From NCBI GenBank assembly GCA_946886845.1, contig CAMPJH010000071.1, forward strand, positions 1 through 7,556: a stretch of 7,556 nt of DNA, in the 5' to 3' direction. This stretch comes from an uncultured Sphingomonas sp. (GTDB lineage Bacteria; Pseudomonadota; Alphaproteobacteria; Sphingomonadales; Sphingomonadaceae). Of the stretch, positions 7,223-7,556 are shown piece after piece. The notes beneath the pieces are model-generated. The model saw nothing but the letters and a program-made list of their open reading frames with translations. It was not told the DNA's origin and made no database searches. Within the stretch, counting starts at the first letter, position 1, and each line of letters begins with the position of its first letter. The translations under genes and the position numbers were made by a program.

Positions 7223-7495
7223 ATGGGCCAGATTGCGATCAGAGTGACGCCGCGCTCCGCCAGGCCGGGGATCGGCGGCTGGCGCCCGGGCGCCGACGGG
7301 CGCGAGGAGCTCGAGGTTCGGGTCGCCGAAGCCCCGGCGGACGGCGCCGCCAATGCCGCAGCGATCAAGCTGCTTGCGAAAGCGCTGCGCGTACCGCGCT
7401 CGGAAATCGAGGTCGTCTCCGGCCACAGCAGCCGCCACAAGCGGCTTGCAGTCCCGCTGGAGCCGGATGAGGTTCGAGCCAGACTGAGCAGGTAA
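7223..7495 (+). CDS. DUF167/YggU family protein
   Basis: This 90-residue protein matches the DUF167 (YggU) family, small cytoplasmic alpha/beta proteins of unknown function found widely in bacteria and archaea. Family features are IRVTPRSARPGI near the N-terminus (6-17), the central ADGAANAAAIKLLAKAL (46-62) and the VSGHSSRHKRL motif (73-83). The ATG at 7223 gives the usual family length but has no clear ribosome binding site; a TTG three codons upstream is an alternative. It is divergent from metC, with 18 bp between the starts. The DUF1801 gene starts 6 bp after its stop, so the two are probably co-transcribed. Confidence 0.9.
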   Translation: MGQIAIRVTPRSARPGIGGWRPGADGREELEVRVAEAPADGAANAAAIKLLAKALRVPRSEIEVVSGHSSRHKRLAVPLEPDEVRARLSR

Positions 7496-7501
7496 AATCG
7501 A

Positions 7502-7556
7502 ATGGCCGAGAACAAGACGAAACCTACCGACGAGGATGTGGCCGCGTTTATCGAGC
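7502..7556 (+). CDS. Probable DUF1801 domain protein, N-terminus only (cut by right edge)
   Basis: Eighteen codons are visible from the ATG at 7502: MAENKTKPTDEDVAAFIE. The pattern of a short basic lead, then a T-D/E-x-D-V-xx-F-I/L helix start, resembles the beginning of DUF1801 (YdhG-like) proteins, but so short a stretch cannot prove it. The start lies 6 bp after the DUF167 stop, with AGGTAA just upstream, so it belongs to the same transcript. The frame is open to the window edge. Confidence 0.6.
   Translation, partial: MAENKTKPTDEDVAAFIE

Overview
The window is a compact, GC-rich stretch of bacterial chromosome, probably from an alphaproteobacterium of the sphingomonad group (Sphingomonas or a near relative). 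The evidence is the overall protein character of GlnB, GlnA, Map and MetC, the DUF3309 mini-protein, and the frequent GTG starts. No database search was possible, so the lineage is an inference. I see no insertion sequences, CRISPR array, phage genes or other signs of recent transfer.

Region 1 (1-1714, minus strand) is a nitrogen-control block. Read in the direction of transcription it holds glnB (PII signal protein), a 69-residue XRE-type helix-turn-helix protein whose ATG directly follows the glnB stop codon, a 51-residue DUF3309 membrane mini-protein, and the first 256 codons of glnA (glutamine synthetase type I), which runs off the left edge. The two small genes sit between glnB and glnA, which are commonly direct neighbours in alphaproteobacteria.

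Region 2 (1782-4641) holds a LicC-like nucleotidyltransferase (plus), which meets a hot-dog thioesterase (minus) tail to tail. The thioesterase lies 14 bp behind map (methionine aminopeptidase). Divergent from map is a short CinA/MoaB-fold protein (plus). A 26-codon membrane-peptide ORF with a strong ribosome binding site runs antisense into the end of the CinA-like gene.

Region 3 (4701-7556) starts with a minus-strand tRNA-Gly(CCC) that has its own promoter and intrinsic terminator. It continues with a YhhQ-type queuosine precursor transporter (plus), a single-domain PilZ protein with an intact c-di-GMP motif (plus), metC cystathionine beta-lyase (minus), a DUF167/YggU protein (plus), and the first codons of a likely DUF1801 protein (plus, cut by the right edge).

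Most genes are housekeeping. The points worth a second look are the glnB-HTH-DUF3309-glnA arrangement, the tiny membrane ORF, the consistent 3'-end overlap of all convergent gene pairs, and the 18-bp divergent metC/DUF167 junction. I found no convincing undescribed multi-gene system.
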